A stretch of 64,000 nt of DNA from Owenweeksia sp965214115 (lineage in GTDB: Bacteria; Bacteroidota; Bacteroidia; Flavobacteriales; Schleiferiaceae). Within the stretch, counting starts at the first letter, position 1. Each line of letters opens with the position of its first letter. The position numbers and the translations under genes were made by a program. The stretch covers positions 186,001 to 250,000 of the forward strand of contig CBDCAU010000007.1 in the NCBI GenBank assembly GCA_965214115.1, written 5' to 3'. Positions 42,701 through 50,239 of this stretch are shown piece by piece. Below the pieces are notes generated by a model, which worked only from the letters and a program-made list of their open reading frames with translations, made no database searches and had not been told where the DNA came from.

Positions 42701-42900
42701 CGCTGACCACTTTCTTCGTGCTATTTATCATCTTCCTCTTCGGTGGCGAGGTCATCCGCGGCTTTATGTTCGCGCTGATGATCGGTGTGATCGTGGGAAC
42801 TTACTCTTCGCTTTTCATCGCCACGCCGTTGATGATGGACACCAGCCGCAAGCAGTTGGCGGAAGAAGCGGGTACGGCGAAGGAGCCGGTGGCGGTGTAA
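39775..42900 (+). CDS. secDF: Protein translocase fused subunit SecDF
   Basis: A 1041-residue fusion of SecD and SecF, proton-driven accessory subunits of the Sec translocon. The SecD part begins MQNKGVIRFFAILFAVACLYQL and has INLGLDLRGGMNVIMEV, RARIDQFGVVQPNIQR, then five helices after QADIVGPSLGQEAI with VDANVLIYERIREEL. The SecF part has GLNYGVDFVGGRTYQVRF, ERQVGPTIADDI and a second VVVFDRIREY helix. Between residues about 268 and 334 there is an acidic, Asp/Glu/Thr-rich insert in the periplasmic domain. Its own promoter and terminator make it monocistronic. It will serve export of the T9SS and other envelope proteins encoded here. Confidence 0.97.
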   Translation: MQNKGVIRFFAILFAVACLYQLSFTFISNRVENDAEEYANGDYAKEQRYLDSMNSEEVYNIGVKNFTFNEVKEREINLGLDLRGGMNVIMEVQVRDILKELSNKSDSPLLAAALQRADEKAADSQDDYLTNFFDAFDEVKNEQNANVSLSDPTLFGTKEMNDRLGFNASDDDVKEAIRGDVDAAVDNVYTVLRARIDQFGVVQPNIQRLENGGRILVELPGVKDPDRVKKLLQSTAELQFWKLYDTYELAPFFNAMIEKIGTVEMKDSNDVDGGDGDILDQIQAEDEEDDLAFEDVSAADADGDSAEGTAASAQLDERDDSTLATGDTTGSPNAVSPFLRVFQFNLNEQGQFNEGAIIGFARAKDTAKINGYFNDRQIRSLLVGEQRYAEFLWSAIPTENDILYLFAAKGTRDGAPALEGDVITDARQDFDQRNRAIVSMTMNNIGSQKWAKLTKEASEQTPKKSVAVVLDGYVYSFPQVQGEITGGSTQITGNFTVQEAQDLANKLKAGKLPVAAKIIQADIVGPSLGQEAISAGLWSFVIALGIVMIYMIFYYNRAGIASDIALIVNMFFIFGVLASLGAVLTLPGIAGIVLTIGMAVDANVLIYERIREELANGKGLRLAVKDGYNNAYSSIIDANVTTFLTGVILYAFGTGPIRGFATTLIIGILTSLFCAIFITRLIFEFRLDRKKTIPFSTKLTKGAFKNINIDFLSKRKIAYAISTLIIVGGVISLLTRGLNYGVDFVGGRTYQVRFDQPVNASAIQSDLGQYFINEAGQPVAPEVKTIGEDNQVVITTKYKIDETGTEVSDEIKEKLYDGLQQFYANAPAREAFLSEAEGNGDIGIVAERQVGPTIADDIKKSAFWAILLALVVIFLYIFIRFSRWQFSLGAVAAAFHDVLIVLSVFSILYGILPFSLEIDQAFIAAVLTVIGYSLNDTVVVFDRIREYVRTHSKRKPMNTVVNDALNSTLSRTVNTSLTTFFVLFIIFLFGGEVIRGFMFALMIGVIVGTYSSLFIATPLMMDTSRKQLAEEAGTAKEPVAV

Positions 42901-42933
42901 GAAGTTATTGGGTTATTAAGTTATTTTGGCAAG

Positions 42934-42969
42934 GCCCCGCAGGTTTTCAAAATCTGCGGGGTCTTTTTT
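42934..42969 (+). terminator. Terminator after secDF
   Basis: CCCCGCAG (42935-42942) and CTGCGGGG (42954-42961) form an 8-bp GC-rich stem with an 11-base loop, followed by TCTTTTTTT. Confidence 0.9.
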
Positions 42970-43046
42970 TATAGCAAGCTCTTCCAGTAGCCAGTCGCTT
43001 CATTTCAGATGATGTTTGATACCTTTGGGATAAAAATTTCCACAAA

Positions 43047-43274
43047 ATGAATCTTCAATATTTGACGGATGAAGAAGGTGAAAAGACTGCGGTGGTCGTT
43101 CCAATCGAAGAATGGCATGCAATGGAGGAACGTGAGGAATTCTTTCGGGCACAAGGACAAGTGCCTGGTTGGCAGAAAGAAATTGTGGCGGAAAGGATGA
43201 AAAATTTTGAAAAGAACCCAAAGAACACCATTTCCTCGGAAGAAGTATTCACGACATTATTTAAAAAATATTGA
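43047..43274 (+). CDS. Putative antitoxin of a type II toxin-antitoxin pair
   Basis: A 75-residue protein with the start MNLQYLTDEEGEKTAVVVPIEEW, resembling Phd/YefM-like or AbrB-like antitoxin N-termini, then a charged helical part. The stop overlaps the TTG start of the RelE/ParE-type gene, the classic toxin-antitoxin arrangement. Antitoxin identity rests mainly on this context; the family cannot be named with certainty. Confidence 0.75.
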   Translation: MNLQYLTDEEGEKTAVVVPIEEWHAMEEREEFFRAQGQVPGWQKEIVAERMKNFEKNPKNTISSEEVFTTLFKKY

Positions 43275-43573
43275 GCTTTCCGTTAGCATATTTTCCGGAA
43301 GCATTAAAGGATTTGGACGAAGCCGCAGCTTGGTATGATGCACAGTCCGCCGGATTGGGCAGAAAGTTTTTGGAAAAAATAAAGGAAGGTGAGAAATATA
43401 TTTCAAAATATCCTCATACGCGCGGAATTCGCTATTCCGACAAGCGTGTGCACCGAATCAAGACTTTTCCATATTCAATTCATTTTTTCTTAGATGAAGG
43501 CGCTGATGTAATATATGTTGTAGGCGTTTTTCACGACAAGCGCAATCCGAATATTTGGTATGAGCGCGATTAG
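43271..43573 (+). CDS. RelE/ParE-family toxin
   Basis: A 100-residue toxin-like protein starting at a TTG codon placed in the antitoxin stop (TTGA). ALKDLDEAAAWYDAQSAGLGRKFLEKIKEG, YPHTRGIRYSDKRVHRIKTFPYSIHFF and VIYVVGVFHDKRNPNIW match the ParE/RelE superfamily: two helices followed by a four-stranded sheet ending in the HDKRNP-type active-site end. Target (gyrase or ribosome) cannot be decided. The whole module is intact. Confidence 0.9.
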   Translation: MSFPLAYFPEALKDLDEAAAWYDAQSAGLGRKFLEKIKEGEKYISKYPHTRGIRYSDKRVHRIKTFPYSIHFFLDEGADVIYVVGVFHDKRNPNIWYERD

Positions 43574-43635
43574 AAGAGGAAATGTTTCTGGTCTTTTTCA
43601 TTTTATAAAAACACCGCGCAGCAAATCATCCATCG

Positions 43636-43643
43636 TAAATTCG
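43636..43643 (+). promoter_or_regulatory. Possible -7 box for tatA
   Basis: TAAATTCG, a variant of TAnnTTTG, ends nine bases before the tatA ATG. The spacing is short and the box is imperfect. Confidence 0.25.
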
Positions 43644-43651
43644 CACCCGAT

Positions 43652-43927
43652 ATGCTCCACCCCACATTTCTTTTCAGCATCGGCGGCGGCGAGATTTTCT
43701 TCATCTTGCTGATGGTCTTGATGCTTTTCGGCGCGGATAAAATCCCCGAGATAGCGCGCGGGCTGGGCAGGGGGATGCGCGAGGTGAAAAACGCCGCCAA
43801 CGATATCAAGCGCGAGGTGATGGACTCTTCCGACGAGGATTTGCGAAAATTCAAGGAAAAAGTGGAGAAAGAAAAAAAGGAAGTGGAAGAAATCGCCGGT
43901 TCCATCAAGCGCAATTTAAATCCCTGA
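43652..43927 (+). CDS. tatA: Twin-arginine translocase TatA/TatE family protein
   Basis: A 91-residue protein: a single membrane helix (GGGEIFFILLMVLMLFGADKIPEIARGLG), an amphipathic helix and a charged tail of Lys/Glu. FGADKIPE replaces the more usual FGPKKLPE hinge. It forms the pore of the Tat pathway for folded proteins. No tatB/tatC gene is adjacent, as is common in Bacteroidota. The Ca antiporter gene follows 11 bases later. Confidence 0.92.
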   Translation: MLHPTFLFSIGGGEIFFILLMVLMLFGADKIPEIARGLGRGMREVKNAANDIKREVMDSSDEDLRKFKEKVEKEKKEVEEIAGSIKRNLNP

Positions 43928-43938
43928 ATATCTTATAA

Positions 43939-44907
43939 ATGTCTTGGGCATTTCTCATCGGCGGCATCGTGTTGCTCCTTTTTGGCGGCGATTGGCTGGT
44001 GCGCGGCGCGGTGGATTTGGCGCTGCGGATGAAGATTTCCATCCTTGTGGTGGGGATGACGGTGGTTTCCTTTGCCACCTCCGCACCGGAGCTTTTGGTC
44101 AGTCTGGACGCCGCGCTGGACGGCCACGTCGATTTGAGTTTCGGCAACGTCATCGGCAGCAACATCGCCAACATCGCTTTGATATTGGGATTGACGGCGC
44201 TGGTTTTCCCGATGAAAGTGCAGCCGCGCACCTACAAAGTGGATTATTGGATAATGCTGATCGTCACGGGTTTGCTGTTCTTTTTCTTGCTGCCCGATAA
44301 AAAATTGGTGTTTTACGAAGCCGCCCTTTTAGTGGGATTTTTGGTTTTCTATAATATTTTCCAAATTCGCTCTTCCCGCAAAAAGCAAAAACCCGAATTA
44401 AAACAAGCCGCCAAGGATTTGGTAGAAGATGAAATCATCGCCGCCCAGCCTACTTACAATAAATTTTGGATGGTTTTTTACTTTGTGATCGGCGTGGCCG
44501 CCTTGAAATTTGGTTCCGAATTCCTCGTGAAAGGCGCGGTGGAACTGGCTTCCCGCTGGGGCGTTTCGGAGCGCGTGATTGGCGTCACCATTGTTTCCAT
44601 CGGGACGAGTTTGCCGGAATTGGCCGCCAGTATGGTCGCGTCTTTCAAGGGCGAGCAGGAACTTTCGCTCGGCAATTTGGTGGGCAGCAACATCTTCAAC
44701 ATCCTCGCCGTGTTGGGGATTACCGGCTTGGTGATGCCATTGCCCGTGGAAAGCCCCAGCCTCCTCAATTTTGATTTTCCTTATCTGATCGGCGTTTCGT
44801 TGTTGATTTACCCGCTGATGGTCTGGTTTGGCAAAGGCACGATTAGCCGCTGGCAGGGCGGGCTGATGTTCGCTATTTATGTGGGGTATATTTTGTGGGT
44901 GATTTGA
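43939..44907 (+). CDS. Calcium/sodium antiporter (YrbG-type CaCA family)
   Basis: A 322-residue inner-membrane exchanger with about ten helices and two inverted alpha-repeats. The first repeat has VSFATSAPELLVSLDAALDG with FGNVIGSNIANIALILG, and the second VSIGTSLPELAASMVASFKG with LGNLVGSNIFNILAVLGI. Both repeats carry the GTS/GNxxGSN cation-binding motifs of the CaCA superfamily. The central loop is charged (RSSRKKQKPELKQAAKD). It lies 11 bases after tatA, probably in one operon, though a functional link is unlikely. Confidence 0.94.
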   Translation: MSWAFLIGGIVLLLFGGDWLVRGAVDLALRMKISILVVGMTVVSFATSAPELLVSLDAALDGHVDLSFGNVIGSNIANIALILGLTALVFPMKVQPRTYKVDYWIMLIVTGLLFFFLLPDKKLVFYEAALLVGFLVFYNIFQIRSSRKKQKPELKQAAKDLVEDEIIAAQPTYNKFWMVFYFVIGVAALKFGSEFLVKGAVELASRWGVSERVIGVTIVSIGTSLPELAASMVASFKGEQELSLGNLVGSNIFNILAVLGITGLVMPLPVESPSLLNFDFPYLIGVSLLIYPLMVWFGKGTISRWQGGLMFAIYVGYILWVI

Positions 44908-46272
44908 CTATTGAGTTTTAGAATTCATTTTTTCTTGAATGGTCTGCAAAAAATGTTTTTGCGTTACTTCCAAAAGCTTTTTTTTTTCACCTCCCAAAAT
45001 TTTCGCGTCATAATTTTTTAGAAAAGAGATGATTTTAGTGCCATTTAATGACGAAGAAATTTCCCATTCCTTTAAAGAAAAAAGAATTTTTAATATCAAC
45101 TTGAACTCTAACTTTTCTTTTAATCCCTTAAGACTATAAAAAACCATTTGCCATTCAACCTCGTCAATTAAATCTTCATAGATATTATGACCAAAAATTT
45201 TAGGAGTCTTTGGTTCAGTGCTTTTTGTAAAAGTTGGGAAAATAGGTTTCGTTCCATATTTGGGTTCTTCATAAGAATTTATAAAATTAAAAACTTTGGC
45301 TTCGGAAAACAATTTCACGAAATGTTCTAAATTAAGGTGTAAATCGCGCCAAACTTCGGCTTCGACGGTTTTGAAAACCTGATATTTTAATTGTGGTGAA
45401 ATGTTTGGTTTTTCCGATAAAAGGCTTTTATGAAGCACCTCAATTTCTTTGATGTAATCGTCTTCCTCTTCCAAACTTTCTCCTTTGACCGCTTTCAATT
45501 TCAATTCCATCGACCAAATCAATTGTTCCAAAATATAATCGTGAAACGCTTCGTGAATTCCTGAATCGGCTTGAGCCAAAGAATCCAAGTATCTTTTTTT
45601 GTCCGCACTTTTTATCACAATCGGTGGGAAGTTGTTTTTCATCAAAACATAATTCATCAACAGTCTGGAAATCCGTCCGTTCCCATCATCAAACGGGTGG
45701 ATGCGCACAAAACGGTAATGTAGTTTAGCAGCTTTTACGGCAGGGTGCAATTTGCTTTCCGAGCGAAACCACTTTATCAATTCCTGCATTTTTTGCGGTG
45801 TTTCCTCTGGTGAGGCATATTGGAAAACCTCTGCGTTGGGTAGTTGAACTGAGTTGGGGTCGCTTTTGTAATTTCCTATCGTAATCAGTTTGCGCGTGGG
45901 CTGGCCATCGGCAGTAATTGCCTCCTTCCAGAACGGCTCTTTTAAGATAATTTGGTTCAGATTTTTGATGTCCGCTTCAGAAATTCCGCGTTCTTCCTGC
46001 GCCCACTCTTGAATCATTTTGATGGCCAAATCGTGCGCCTTCATTTCCTCGTATTCGCGGATATCATGGTCGCCTGTGGTTTTCCTACGGATTAATAACA
46101 ACTCCGTTTCGCTGTAGGTGAGCGTGTTGCCTTCAATGTGATTACTATTGTAATTCCACTCCAAGCGCATCTTTTTCCAATATTCTTTTTGAATCACACC
46201 GGAAAGTGGACCGGCTTTTTCCAATTCCAATTTCAGTTCATCAATGCGGCGCAGATTTACAGACAGAGCCAT
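44908..46272 (-). CDS. Fic family protein (class II inhibitory helix)
   Basis: A 454-residue protein from the ATG at 46272 (MALSVNLRRIDELK). The N-terminal inhibitory motif SNHIEGN (residues 43-49, [ST]xxxE[GN]) precedes the Fic core whose active-site loop HPFDDGNGR is at 192-200, identical to the canonical AMPylation motif. ADGQPTRKLITIG is the usual beta-flap. The C-terminal 200 residues are a helical region of unknown role. It is AT-rich with no partner gene next to it. It probably AMPylates a cellular protein; whether it is a toxin is unknown. Confidence 0.93.
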   Translation of the reverse strand: MALSVNLRRIDELKLELEKAGPLSGVIQKEYWKKMRLEWNYNSNHIEGNTLTYSETELLLIRRKTTGDHDIREYEEMKAHDLAIKMIQEWAQEERGISEADIKNLNQIILKEPFWKEAITADGQPTRKLITIGNYKSDPNSVQLPNAEVFQYASPEETPQKMQELIKWFRSESKLHPAVKAAKLHYRFVRIHPFDDGNGRISRLLMNYVLMKNNFPPIVIKSADKKRYLDSLAQADSGIHEAFHDYILEQLIWSMELKLKAVKGESLEEEDDYIKEIEVLHKSLLSEKPNISPQLKYQVFKTVEAEVWRDLHLNLEHFVKLFSEAKVFNFINSYEEPKYGTKPIFPTFTKSTEPKTPKIFGHNIYEDLIDEVEWQMVFYSLKGLKEKLEFKLILKILFSLKEWEISSSLNGTKIISFLKNYDAKILGGEKKKLLEVTQKHFLQTIQEKMNSKTQ

Positions 46273-46790
46273 TTTCTTTAAAATTTGAGAAATCAAAAGT
46301 AGGTCAATGTTTTAAGATTTGCATTTTGTGTGCCGTGCCTTTGGCACTCTTGTTCGCCCTAAACCTAAACCCCAATCTTACGATTGGGGCTATCGATATG
46401 GCGTGCCGTTGGCACTTCCGAAAATGTCAAGCTGCAAAAATTTCTCTAAGATAAAATAGTACCGTAGGGACGACATAATTGGTAGCTCCGTCCGTAAGGG
46501 CGGGGTTTTACGATGGGTCGTTATGATTTTCAGAAGCCCCGTAGGGGCGACACTGGGTGGGAAAACGCACAAACTTTAAGAATCTGAAAAACGGCTTACG
46601 AAGCGCCGGCCCCGCGCGAGGGATAGTAGCGGAATCCCGTGTTGGACGGGACAGGAGCCCGCATCCCGAAAGCGAAGCGCTTCGGGAGAGGACTTGAAGT
46701 CCCGCATAGTGCGGGAACCCGCCTTGCTACGTCGCCGTTGTTGGGTTTTGCGCGATGGCGATGCACGGCAAGCGGGACGCGCCCAACTAA
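46273..46790. repeat. Palindrome-rich intergenic block
   Basis: No gene. Seen: GTGCC-TTT-GGCAC at 46335-46347 and GTGCC-GTT-GGCAC at 46403-46415; perfect CCCCAATC/GATTGGGG at 46370-46389; two copies of CCGTAGGG(A/G)CGACA at 46462 and 46539; then three consecutive TCCCG/CGGGA hairpins at 46635-46651, 46664-46687 and 46700-46716 in a 80-base span. An open frame on the plus strand through this block (from 46639) is an artefact in front of glnN. Confidence 0.8.
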
Positions 46791-46835
46791 AAATCACCAA
46801 TATAGTTTTCGTAAAATTTTTGATAAACCCCATAT

Positions 46836-46855
46836 TTTTGAACAACTGTTCAAAA
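46836..46855. promoter_or_regulatory. Perfect palindrome upstream of glutamine synthetase III
   Basis: TTTTGAACA-AC-TGTTCAAAA, two perfect 9-base arms with a 2-base centre, 41 bases upstream of the glnN -7 box. The size and symmetry fit a dimeric regulator site; no regulator can be named. Confidence 0.6.
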
Positions 46856-46895
46856 TTTTTATTAAAAATCTCCCAAAACACCCCCTTCGTTTTTA

Positions 46896-46903
46896 TAATT
46901 TTG
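46896..46903 (+). promoter_or_regulatory. Putative -7 box for glnN
   Basis: TAATTTTG matches TAnnTTTG and ends 26 bases before the ATG at 46930. Confidence 0.5.
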
Positions 46904-46929
46904 CCAAAATTTTTAAAACTTTTCTAAAA

Positions 46930-49113
46930 ATGTCCATCCGTTTTTCTGCCCTCGCCGAAGTTTCCAAACGCCGCCCGATCGAATACGAACCGCCGCACCC
47001 GCGCATTTCGGAAATTTTTGGCGATTACGTTTTCAATAAAAAGGCAATGCAGGAATATATGACCAGCGAGGCTTATAAAAACGTGATGGCCGCAATGGAA
47101 AAGGGCAGCAAGATCAACCGCGACGTGGCCGACCAAGTGGCCAGCGGGATGAAGAGCTGGGCGCTGAACAAAGGAGCCACGCACTACACCCACTGGTTTC
47201 AACCCCTGACGGGCGCCACGGCGGAAAAGCACGATTCGTTTTTCCAGCCAACGCAGGACGGTGAGGCCATCGAAAAGTTCACGGGCGGCCTGTTGGTGCA
47301 GCAAGAACCGGACGCATCGAGTTTTCCGAGCGGCGGTATTAGAAATACTTTTGAAGCGCGCGGCTACACGGCTTGGGATCCCACCAGTCCGGCCTTTGTG
47401 ATGGGCCGAACGCTTTGCATCCCCACCGTTTTCGTGAGCTACACCGGCGAGGCGCTGGACAATAAAACGCCGCTTTTGCGCGCCCTCCAAGCGGTGGATC
47501 AAATCGCTACCCAAGTGTGCCAATATTTTGACAAAAACGTCAAAAAAGTGAACGCTACATTGGGTTGGGAACAAGAGTATTTTTTGGTGGACACCGCTTT
47601 TTACGATGCGCGGCCCGACCTGAAAATGACCGGCCGCACCCTGCTCGGCCATTCTCCCGCCAAGGGCCAACAGCTTGATGATCACTACTTTGGCAGCATC
47701 CCTGAGCGGGTGCGCTTTTTTATGCGCGAGTTGGAGTACGAAAGTTATTTGCTGGGAATTCCCGTCACGACGCGGCATAACGAGGTGGCGCCCAGCCAGT
47801 TTGAGCTGGCGCCGATGTTTGAGGAGGCCAACGTTTCGGTGGACCACAATTCGCTGTTGATGGATTTGATGGACCGCGTGGCGAAACGACACAATTTTAA
47901 AGTGCTTTTGCACGAAAAACCGTATGCCGGCGTGAACGGCAGCGGAAAGCACAACAACTGGTCGCTGGCCACGGACACGGGCGTGAACTTGCTGAGCCCC
48001 GGCAAATCGCCGAAATCGAATTTGCAGTTTTTGACCTTTTTTGTGAACAGCATCAAGGCCGTGCACGACCACGCGGATTTACTGCGCGCCGCGATTGCAT
48101 CTGCCGGAAACGACCACCGGCTGGGCGCCAACGAAGCGCCGCCCGCGATTATTTCCGCGTTCATTGGCAGTCAGTTGACGGAAACTTTAAACAAACTGGA
48201 AAAGCTGGAAAAAGGGAAAGCTCTTTCGCCCGAGGAAAAGTCGGATTTGAAACTGAACGTGGTAGGAAAAATTCCGGAAATCTTGATGGATAACACTGAC
48301 CGCAACCGCACTTCTCCCTTTGCCTTTACGGGAAACAAGTTTGAATTCCGGGCCGTGGGCAGCACCGCCAATTGCGCCCAGCCGATGACCATTATGAACA
48401 CGATAATGGCGAATCAGTTGCGCGATTTTAAGGTAAAAGTAGATAAACTGATTAAGGATGGAATGAAGAAAGATGATGCGATTTTCAATGTATTGAGGGA
48501 TTGCATAGAAGATAGCAAAAACATCCGTTTTGAAGGTGACGGATACGGTGATGCGTGGGTAGAAGAAGCGAAAAAACGGGGGCTTTCCAATGTAAAAACT
48601 ACCCCCGAAGCGCTTGACTTTTATGTGACTGAAAAGGCATTAAACCTTTTTGAAGAAAATGCCGTGATGAGCAAAGTGGAAGTGATGGCGCGCCACGAAA
48701 TAATGCTGGAGGAATACCAAAAGAAAATTCAGATAGAAAGCCGCGTGCTGGGCGACATTGCGGGGAATCACATTGTGCCCACCGCGATAAAATACCAGAC
48801 CAGACTTTCGGATAATGTGCGGGGATTGAAGGAAGTTTTGAGTGCCGAAAAATTCGAGAAAGTGGCCAAAGAACAGTTGCAGATGATTGAAGAAATTTCG
48901 GAACGAATTTCTGTCATTATTTCTGAAAAAGAAAATATGATAGAGGCACGCCGCAAAGGCAACAAGATTGAGGATATGAAAAAGAAGGCGGTTTTTTATA
49001 GAGAAGAAGTGTTCCCGTTTTTTGAAAAAATCCGCTACCAATGTGATAAACTGGAAATGCTGGTGGACGACGAACTTTGGACGCTGCCAAAATATCGTGA
49101 GATGATTTTTTAA
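46930..49113 (+). CDS. glnN: Glutamine synthetase type III
   Basis: A 727-residue GSIII, the long form typical of Bacteroidota, making glutamine from glutamate and ammonia. Start at 46930 (MSIRFSALAEVSKRRPIEYEP); the frame is open to 46639 but that part crosses hairpins. Landmarks: THYTHWFQPLTGATAEKHDSF, GGLLVQQEPDASSFPSGGI, GWEQEYFLVD (metal Glu), HEVAPSQFELAPMFEEAN-like HNEVAPSQFELAP, and DRNRTSPFAFTGNKFEFRAVGS. The C-terminal 250 residues are the helical GSIII extension. A perfect palindrome upstream suggests nitrogen-dependent control, which is inference. Confidence 0.97.
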   Translation: MSIRFSALAEVSKRRPIEYEPPHPRISEIFGDYVFNKKAMQEYMTSEAYKNVMAAMEKGSKINRDVADQVASGMKSWALNKGATHYTHWFQPLTGATAEKHDSFFQPTQDGEAIEKFTGGLLVQQEPDASSFPSGGIRNTFEARGYTAWDPTSPAFVMGRTLCIPTVFVSYTGEALDNKTPLLRALQAVDQIATQVCQYFDKNVKKVNATLGWEQEYFLVDTAFYDARPDLKMTGRTLLGHSPAKGQQLDDHYFGSIPERVRFFMRELEYESYLLGIPVTTRHNEVAPSQFELAPMFEEANVSVDHNSLLMDLMDRVAKRHNFKVLLHEKPYAGVNGSGKHNNWSLATDTGVNLLSPGKSPKSNLQFLTFFVNSIKAVHDHADLLRAAIASAGNDHRLGANEAPPAIISAFIGSQLTETLNKLEKLEKGKALSPEEKSDLKLNVVGKIPEILMDNTDRNRTSPFAFTGNKFEFRAVGSTANCAQPMTIMNTIMANQLRDFKVKVDKLIKDGMKKDDAIFNVLRDCIEDSKNIRFEGDGYGDAWVEEAKKRGLSNVKTTPEALDFYVTEKALNLFEENAVMSKVEVMARHEIMLEEYQKKIQIESRVLGDIAGNHIVPTAIKYQTRLSDNVRGLKEVLSAEKFEKVAKEQLQMIEEISERISVIISEKENMIEARRKGNKIEDMKKKAVFYREEVFPFFEKIRYQCDKLEMLVDDELWTLPKYREMIF

Positions 49114-49165
49114 TTAGAACTTAAACTACAAACAACCCGATTTTCAAACCTCAAACCTCAAACCT

Positions 49166-50239
49166 TTATATCCTCACGCGCGGGTCTAACCAAGCATATA
49201 AAATATCCACTAAAATATTAATCAAAACGAATACAAAACCTATCACCAAAACGGCGCCCATTACTACGGGCAGATCCAAGGTATTTAATGCTTCAACAAT
49301 GGTCTTGCCCAAGCCGTTCCAGCCGAAAATGTATTCCACGAAAACAGCGCCGGCCAGCATCGAGGCGAACCAACCCGAAGCGGCGGTGATGACGGGGTTC
49401 AACGCATTCCGCAAGGCGTGTTTCCGCACGATTCGGCTCATTTTCAAACCCTTGGAGCGCGCCGTTAAAATATATTGCTGCCCCATTTCTTCCAAAAGGC
49501 TACTGCGCGTCAATTGAATAATCACCCCCAGCGGACGGATGCCCAACACGATGGCGGGCAAAATCAAGTTCTTCCATTGGAGGTAAACGCCCTCGCCCAT
49601 ATCATCTACTTCATACAAACTTCCGGTCATATTCAGTCCCGTAAATTCCGCTAAAACATAACCAAAAATCCAAGCGAAAATGATAGCCGAAAAAAACGAT
49701 GGAACTGACATTCCGATGGTGCCAATTATTGTGATAAATCTATCCAAAAAACTGTCTTTTTTTAAAGCGGCAAGAATTCCGAAAATCACGCCCAAAATCA
49801 TTGCCACGAGTATGGAAGCCATCGCCAAAACGATGGTGTTTGGCAGCGTTTCCCCAATAATCGCGCTCACGCTTTTGCCTTGATTTTGAAAGGATTGGCG
49901 CAAATATGGGCGTTTCAGCGCCAGTAGTTTTTCCCCAATGGAAAACAACATTAACGGGTTTTTTGGATAGCGGCTCAAATGCGAGAAGTCATTTGGGTTT
50001 TTTCCGTGTAAAGAGATGGGGGACAGGTCGTTGAGATATAAAAGGTATTGCTCGCCCAGCGGTTTGTCGAAACCGTATTTGGCTTTTATCGCGGCCAGTT
50101 GCTCGCTGTCTTCGCGCTGGTCGAGCATCATCCGGGCGGGGTCGCCGGGGAGGACGGCGAACAGCAAAAAAACCAGTGTGGCCACGCCCCAAAGCACTAA
50201 AAGACCGTAGCCGATTTTATTTAAAACGTAGCCGAGCAA
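49166..50239 (-). CDS. OppB/DppB-type ABC transporter permease
   Basis: A 357-residue permease with six helices: N-terminal IGYGLLVLWGVATLVFLLFAVLPGDPARMML, the periplasmic region 60-120, then FSAIIFAWIFGYVL and the EAA loop RSSLLEEMGQQYILTARSKGLKMSRIVRKHALRNALNPV, ending NILVDILYAWLDPRVRI. This matches the first permease of peptide/nickel uptake systems. The start appears to be a TTG at 50239, immediately adjacent to the stop of the DoxX-like gene. No companion permease, ATPase or binding protein is next to it, so its partners must be encoded elsewhere. Confidence 0.92.
   Translation of the reverse strand: MLGYVLNKIGYGLLVLWGVATLVFLLFAVLPGDPARMMLDQREDSEQLAAIKAKYGFDKPLGEQYLLYLNDLSPISLHGKNPNDFSHLSRYPKNPLMLFSIGEKLLALKRPYLRQSFQNQGKSVSAIIGETLPNTIVLAMASILVAMILGVIFGILAALKKDSFLDRFITIIGTIGMSVPSFFSAIIFAWIFGYVLAEFTGLNMTGSLYEVDDMGEGVYLQWKNLILPAIVLGIRPLGVIIQLTRSSLLEEMGQQYILTARSKGLKMSRIVRKHALRNALNPVITAASGWFASMLAGAVFVEYIFGWNGLGKTIVEALNTLDLPVVMGAVLVIGFVFVLINILVDILYAWLDPRVRI

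Noticed and set aside
46639..46929. N-terminal extension of glutamine synthetase III
   Set aside because: It runs through three hairpins and a promoter-like region; the ATG at 46930 gives a standard GSIII start.
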